From: Chthoniobacterales bacterium | Lineage (GTDB): Bacteria > Verrucomicrobiota > Verrucomicrobiia > Chthoniobacterales > UBA10450 | Assembly: GCA_035274845.1 (NCBI GenBank) | Contig: DATENU010000010.1 | Location: forward strand, 186,001-250,000 | Length of the DNA stretch: 64,000 nucleotides | Reading direction: 5' to 3' | Shown here: positions 60,521-64,000 of the stretch, piece after piece | How positions within the stretch are numbered: position 1 is the stretch's first letter | How the letters are laid out: each line of letters begins with the position of its first letter | The notes under the pieces: generated by a model | What the model was told of the DNA's origin: nothing | The model's database searches: none | The model's input: only the letters and a program-made list of their open reading frames with translations | Program-made: the position numbers and the translations under genes

Positions 60521-61012
60521 GTGAGCCCCCTCGATTCCATCGTTACCTTCCTGACCGAGATCGGCATCTCGGTCCGGGAAGACAAAATTCCTGAAGGAAC
60601 TTTTCTTCCCGGCCTTTGCATCTCGCGCGGCACGCTTCTCTTCGATCGAGCGCGGCTAACCTGGCCCGGCGATCTGCTTCACGAAGCCGGACATCTCGCG
60701 GTCACTCCCGCCGCGCAACGCCACCTCCTCGACGACCGTTTGTCGGGCGAAACAGAAGCTCCCGATGCCGGCGAAATCGAAGCGACTGCGTGGTCGTTCG
60801 CCGCCGCCACCTATCTCTCGCTGCCGCTCGCCGAGCTCTTCCATTCCGGCGGCTACCGCGGCTGTGGCGACCGCCTAATTTTGACGTTCTCCAGTGGTTG
60901 CTATCCTGGCGCCGCCGGCCTCGCTCGTGCCGGCATGACCGCCATTGGCGCCGAGGCCCTCGCCGCCGGCATCCCTCCTTACCCTCACATGCTTCACTGG
61001 CTGCGCGCGTAA
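60521..61012 (+). CDS. Protein with HEAGH metalloprotease-like motif
   Basis: 163 residues from a GTG (VSPLDSIVTFLTEIGISVRE), chosen because the frame upstream is heptamer-array sequence. The motif LLHEAGHLAV (about residues 51-60) is an HExxH-type zinc site like those in ImmA/IrrE and other small metallopeptidases. A later Glu-containing stretch (GEIEATAWSFAAATYL, about 85-100) could supply the third ligand. C-terminal GIPPYPHMLHWLRA closes the protein. No family name is certain; it is probably cytoplasmic. It lies 85 bp before the DinB gene on the same strand. Confidence 0.68.
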   Translation: MSPLDSIVTFLTEIGISVREDKIPEGTFLPGLCISRGTLLFDRARLTWPGDLLHEAGHLAVTPAAQRHLLDDRLSGETEAPDAGEIEATAWSFAAATYLSLPLAELFHSGGYRGCGDRLILTFSSGCYPGAAGLARAGMTAIGAEALAAGIPPYPHMLHWLRA

Positions 61013-61056
61013 CCGCCTCGGGCATTAGTGCCTCGTTGCCCCGCCGCCGCTCCGAC

Positions 61057-61084
61057 TTCTTCCTTCTTATTTTTCCTTCTTCCT
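61057..61084 (+). repeat. Heptanucleotide array, TTCTTCC type
   Basis: TTCTTCC, TTCTTAT, TTTTCCT and TCTTCCT are in 7-bp register just before the DinB gene. Confidence 0.7.
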
Positions 61085-61097
61085 TTAGATTTGCCGC

Positions 61098-61613
61098 ATG
61101 AGCGGCAAATGGTTCTCCCGCACCTTCCAGCTCGGTCTTCCTTCGGACGCCGCGCCGGAAATTCTCGACCGTCTCCGCTCCACGCCCGACCGCCTCGCTG
61201 CCGCGGTCGCGGGCCTTCCGCCCGAGGTCCTTAGGAAACGCCGCGATGGAAAGTGGTCGATCCAGGAAAACGCCGGGCACCTGTTCGATCTCGAGTCGTT
61301 ATGGGACCAGCGCCTCGACGATTACGCCCGCGGCGCCAAAACCCTTCATCCCGCCGATCTCGAGAACCGCAAAACCCACGAAGCCGACCATAACTCCCGT
61401 CAGATCACCGAAATCCTGGAAAACTTCCGCACCGCCCGTTTCGCGATCATAGAAAAGATCGCCCGCATGGCACCCGCCGAACTCTCCCGCACCGCTCTTC
61501 ATCCGCGTCTTAACCAGCCAATGACGGTAACTGATCTGTGTTTCTTTGTGGCTGAGCACGATGACCACCATCTTCGCACCATCGAGGAACTCCGATCTGC
61601 TTTGGTTTCTTAA
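61098..61613 (+). CDS. DinB-family protein
   Basis: 171 residues. The four-helix DinB/YfiT fold is indicated by KWSIQENAGHLFDLESLWDQ (first metal His near residue 61), KTHEADHNSRQITEIL, and the C-terminal AEHDDHHLRTIEELRSAL with the other His ligands. DinB-like proteins are metal-dependent enzymes, several of them thiol S-transferases (bacillithiol or mycothiol) and others of unknown role. A short second copy of the HDDHHL end lies at 61634-61698 after a heptamer array. Confidence 0.85.
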   Translation: MSGKWFSRTFQLGLPSDAAPEILDRLRSTPDRLAAAVAGLPPEVLRKRRDGKWSIQENAGHLFDLESLWDQRLDDYARGAKTLHPADLENRKTHEADHNSRQITEILENFRTARFAIIEKIARMAPAELSRTALHPRLNQPMTVTDLCFFVAEHDDHHLRTIEELRSALVS

Positions 61614-61628
61614 TTCTTCCTTCTTACT
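61614..61628 (+). repeat. Short heptanucleotide array, TTCTTCC type
   Basis: TTCTTCC and TTCTTAC lie directly after the DinB stop codon, between the gene and its truncated C-terminal copy. Confidence 0.6.
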
Positions 61629-61633
61629 TGGTG

Positions 61634-61698
61634 GCCACGGCACCCAGCACGACGACCACCACTTGGCGACAATCGAAAATCTGCGATCAGGCCTCTGA
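61634..61698 (+). pseudogene. C-terminal remnant of a second DinB gene
   Basis: The frame ending at the TGA at 61696 reads HGTQHDDHHLATIENLRSGL, which matches the end of the preceding DinB protein (AEHDDHHLRTIEELRSAL). Only about 20 codons remain. It suggests a tandem DinB duplication largely deleted, with the break at the TTCTTCC heptamer array. Confidence 0.7.
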
Positions 61699-62120
61699 TC
61701 TCTGTCCTCCGATCTCCAGGCCCTCCACAGGTCACATGTCACATGTCACAGGCTGCGAAAATTCTTCCTTCTTAATTGATGCTCCGGGCCTAGCCACTTA
61801 GTATTGACCGCCACAGGTCCCAATCGCCGCTTGTGTGTTCGCCGAGAAGTTGCGGTCCGTTTACAATCTCTGGTAGGGGAAGGCCTCCACCAAGTCCGTC
61901 CGGGCGTCCCGATTTCCCCTATGCACGTGTTGCCATTGGACGAAAATGGAAGTGTCCGTGTAGATGCGAGAATTAACTGAAGCGCGAGCAATAGGGGCCA
62001 GATCAAAGAAGGACAAATTGGGGTCAGAGCTTACTAGCGACACAGACGAAACGCCGAAATCTGAATGTTGACACACCCAACCGCCGGAGCGGGCCGGTGA
62101 AATGGAGGGCTAACCGAAGT
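61699..62120. other. 422-bp region without convincing gene
   Basis: It contains ATGTCAC heptamers (61729-61751) and TTCTTCC, TTCTTAA (61762-61775). AATTGGGGTCAGAGCTTA at 62016-62033 resembles tags found near REP-associated transposases, but no transposase is present. Short open frames here have no family-like features. Confidence 0.5.
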
Positions 62121-62948
62121 CTACGCGTCGCGGACGCGAAGCATGCAGTGGCCGAGCTTGCTGATTTCCCAGACGTAATAGAGAGCAGCCCGTCCGTTGT
62201 TGTAGATCAAAATCTCGTCGGTTCGACTGCCGGTAAGCCCTTTTTCCTTCTTCACTTCCCCGCGACGAACTCCATTAATCCAGAGATCGAAACTGGTGAC
62301 GTCGTTATCGTGGATTTTCACCGAGACTGATTCCCCGCCGACGTTTACCACTTGCCAACGATCTAACGGCACGGGCTGATCTCTTCCAGCAGCTTGTTGC
62401 TGCTCACGCTGGCTCCGCTCGTGGTTTGCTCGGTCCAGGTCGGCCTGGATTTGGGCGCGTCTCTGGTCATCGGCCTGCCGCAGCTGAGCCTGATTGTCGA
62501 TTTGCTGCGCCGGCGCTTCCGCCACCGCGGTCGTACCATCTTGAGGAGCCGGTACGATCGGTTGGCCAGTATTCGTCCAAATGCGCAGCGGAGCCGCCGG
62601 GACAACACTCGTTGTCTGGGCGGGCCGGCTAAAGCGGTCAGCGTTCCCGCTATCGCGAAAAGCGAAGTAGAGGATAAGGGCAATTCCAACCGCCCCTGCG
62701 CAGCAAGCTGCGATCGCAAAATTCCGGCGCCGCTCAAGCTGGGCAGCTGCTTCTGCTGCTGGATAAACGAATCTTCGTGACGTGTCGTATTTCAGAAGCG
62801 GGAATATCTCATCGACGGTCCGCCAATGATTTCCCCGTTCGGGCTTGCAGGGCGTCTGACGGTCAATGCGGCCAGCATCAAATAATTTTGCTATCTCCCT
62901 AGCCGACAGAGGAGTGTGGAAACCGTCCTGGAGGATGTCATACAACAT
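62121..62948 (-). CDS. Membrane protein with N-terminal GYF-like domain
   Basis: 275 residues. Residues 1-55 resemble the GYF_2 type (MLYDILQDGFHTPLSAREIA, FDAGRIDRQTPCKPERG, WRTVDEIFPLL). One membrane helix follows (about 76-97, FAIAACCAGAVGIALILYF). A Gln/Ala-rich coiled region (about 150-190, QAQLRQADDQRRAQIQADLD) leads to a C-terminal beta domain (WQVVNVGGESVSVKIHDNDV; ILIYNNGRAALYYVWEIS). The N-terminus is likely cytoplasmic and the C-terminus periplasmic. The function is unknown. The composition is less GC-rich than neighbours. Confidence 0.75.
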   Translation of the reverse strand: MLYDILQDGFHTPLSAREIAKLFDAGRIDRQTPCKPERGNHWRTVDEIFPLLKYDTSRRFVYPAAEAAAQLERRRNFAIAACCAGAVGIALILYFAFRDSGNADRFSRPAQTTSVVPAAPLRIWTNTGQPIVPAPQDGTTAVAEAPAQQIDNQAQLRQADDQRRAQIQADLDRANHERSQREQQQAAGRDQPVPLDRWQVVNVGGESVSVKIHDNDVTSFDLWINGVRRGEVKKEKGLTGSRTDEILIYNNGRAALYYVWEISKLGHCMLRVRDA

Positions 62949-63109
62949 TACCCTCCGCAGAAAGCAGATCGGGTGCCGATTGTGCTAAGGCGGGAGCCCC
63001 TGCCACACCGAGCAGGGCGTCGGTGGAAAACAAATAATCCTTGTCCGCGTTGGCGATTCTGCTGAAAATGCGCCAACCTCCGAAAACCCCGAACCCGTGA
63101 CCGATATCA

Positions 63110-63319
63110 ATGCACCGCGACAACGGAGCCGGTAATGGCAATTACCGAACAGTTCGTTACGTGTGGCTAATGTTTGGCGTTGCTGCCCTCGGCGCTATGA
63201 TCGGATTCCTTACCGGGGCCTCGAATTCTCCGGTAGTCGGTACAGCCATTTCAAGCACGGTCGGCGGAGTCTTTGGATTCATAGGCGGGCTGATAGGGGC
63301 CAAGAAAAAGGAGGAGTAA
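63110..63319 (+). CDS. Small two-helix membrane protein
   Basis: 69 residues from the first in-frame ATG; ATG at 63170 (MFGVAALGAM) would give a 49-residue version made only of the two helices. Helices are VWLMFGVAALGAMIGFLTG and AISSTVGGVFGFIGGLIGA, glycine-rich, followed by a charged end (KKKEE). It is followed after 2 bp by the next gene, whose Shine-Dalgarno (AAGGAGGA) lies inside its last codons, so the two are probably co-translated. No family name is known to me. Confidence 0.6.
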   Translation: MHRDNGAGNGNYRTVRYVWLMFGVAALGAMIGFLTGASNSPVVGTAISSTVGGVFGFIGGLIGAKKKEE

Positions 63320-63321
63320 TC

Positions 63322-63720
63322 GTGTCCGCACGAAAATTTGACCCGCTCGTCTGGGGTATTTCACTCATCTTGTTTGCCGCGTTTGTTATCGCGGGTACGA
63401 TCGCGGGCGGCAAATACCGGTACTCTTGGGCGGTAATGGAAGTGCCGTGGGGCGAACATCCTGAGGATGTTCCGAACAATCCGAAGGAAGCCTGGCTCTG
63501 GATAAGTTTTGCCAATGACGCACTCGCGGCGGGCGTCTCGCCACAAGAAATTAAGAAAATTTACCTCAAAGCGAAGTCTACAGGGACACCTATCGACACC
63601 TTGGATATTCCGTGGCCTAGCTATTCGCGCGGGAAGGAAAAACCGGCAAAAACGGATAACCACGAGCGCGAAGAACAAGAAACCTATCCGCAGGCGCGCC
63701 CAGGCGCCTCACCTAGATAG
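63322..63720 (+). CDS. Single-pass membrane protein of unknown function
   Basis: 132 residues from the GTG preceded by AAGGAGGA at 7-bp spacing, one of the few clear Shine-Dalgarno sites in the window. A membrane helix (about 10-32, GISLILFAAFVIAGTIAGG) is followed by a soluble part with EVPWGEHPEDVPNNPKEAWL and DALAAGVSPQEIKKIYLKAK, and a polar tail. No known domain was recognised. It is coupled to the small two-helix protein upstream. Confidence 0.68.
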   Translation: MSARKFDPLVWGISLILFAAFVIAGTIAGGKYRYSWAVMEVPWGEHPEDVPNNPKEAWLWISFANDALAAGVSPQEIKKIYLKAKSTGTPIDTLDIPWPSYSRGKEKPAKTDNHEREEQETYPQARPGASPR

Positions 63721-63860
63721 GAGCTAATCGCGCTTACACAATAGGCGAATTTGGAGTCAATCCCCACTATTGGGCATCTGGGGAAAGTGGTTCTGGGAAG
63801 TGACCCACCACGGCGGGTTTGTTTACGCGAACATGTGACGTGGTGAAGCGGCGAATAGCT

Positions 63861-63925
63861 GTAGTCGGGGCCGGTAATCCCGGCGGGCCGCGTTTTCGTT
63901 GACCGGGATCTGCGGTCCCGGCTAC
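63861..63925. repeat. REP-like palindrome before the last gene
   Basis: The left arm GTAGTCGGGGCCGG and the right arm ending GCGGTCCCGGCTAC are imperfect complements of about 23 bp flanking a 19-bp centre. No coding capacity is present. Confidence 0.55.
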
Positions 63926-63936
63926 AACAACCCAGT

Positions 63937-64000
63937 ATGAAAACGATCGTCACATTTCTCGCCTTGCTCACGCTTCTGTTCGCGCAAATGGCGCCATCGA
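63937..64000 (+). CDS. Start of a secreted protein (cut by window edge)
   Basis: Only 21 codons are in the window: MKTIVTFLALLTLLFAQMAP. This is a typical signal peptide start. Nothing can be said about the mature protein. Confidence 0.55.
   Translation, partial: MKTIVTFLALLTLLFAQMAPS

Noticed and set aside
61746-62006. 86-codon - strand frame in the region before the GYF-like gene
   Set aside because: Basic, low-complexity translation with no domain or ribosome-binding site.
62016-62033. Possible tag of a REP-associated transposase
   Set aside because: Only a short resemblance and no transposase gene nearby; kept only as a remark on the region.
62938-63141. 67-codon - strand frame overlapping the small two-helix protein
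   Set aside because: It overlaps a better-supported + strand gene and the start of the GYF-like gene, and has no signal or domain.

Overview
The window is a GC-rich bacterial chromosome segment. Several things suggest a soil verrucomicrobium of the Spartobacteria/Chthoniobacterales type: a long tandem array of duplicated orphan permeases (the ADOP family, otherwise best known from Acidobacteria), secreted proteins with PT-rich linkers and a shared tandem C-terminal domain, and intergenic regions packed with small palindromes. An acidobacterium is the main alternative. No rRNA, tRNA, CRISPR array or complete insertion sequence was seen.

Layout. (1) 1-24213: ten ADOP-type permeases (the first cut by the window edge) on the + strand, with one secreted DUF4097-like protein between the first two. 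No ABC ATPase lies among them. (2) 24276-28190: a frameshifted LRR-Roc-COR-TIR protein on the - strand. It is flanked on its other side by the C-terminal scrap of another ADOP permease, as if it had landed in the array. (3) 28328-31878: a large FAD/Fe-S oxidoreductase and an unknown protein. (4) 32039-34800: a lipid-transport mlaE-mlaF-mlaD operon, with a 119-bp palindromic element between mlaE and mlaF. (5) 34993-37277: a cupin, then a translationally coupled ECF sigma factor, putative anti-sigma and Spy-like periplasmic protein, with a second Spy-like gene divergent. (6) 37399-40006: an AbrB/Doc toxin-antitoxin pair, a methyltransferase and a DMT exporter. (7) 40152-51958: mostly secreted or envelope proteins (delta-60 repeat, SGNH hydrolase, FGE-like, ferritin-like, peptidoglycan-binding, MauG-type dihaem protein). 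(8) 51978-57343: ORF6N and Fic proteins, a monooxygenase-like protein, a beta-helix CSLREA protein, a SET-domain protein and a RelE/ParE-type toxin-antitoxin pair inside 46-bp direct repeats. (9) 57598-64000: a second peptidoglycan-binding paralogue, CsbD, a TonB-like protein, an HExxH-type protein, DinB and small membrane proteins.

The most unusual property is in the spacers. Five or six different degenerate heptanucleotide repeats (types AATCGAA, GTGACNN, GACGAAT, TTCTTAC/TTCTTCC, TTCTTAA, TGGAATT) occupy gene boundaries. They often run right up to the start codon where a Shine-Dalgarno sequence would be, and some arrays change from one heptamer type to another without losing the 7-bp register. 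Longer palindromic elements also occur, two of them embedded in frame inside genes (positions 607-720 and 30412-30489). The strongest single-gene candidate for a defence or signalling system is the LRR-Roc-COR-TIR protein.
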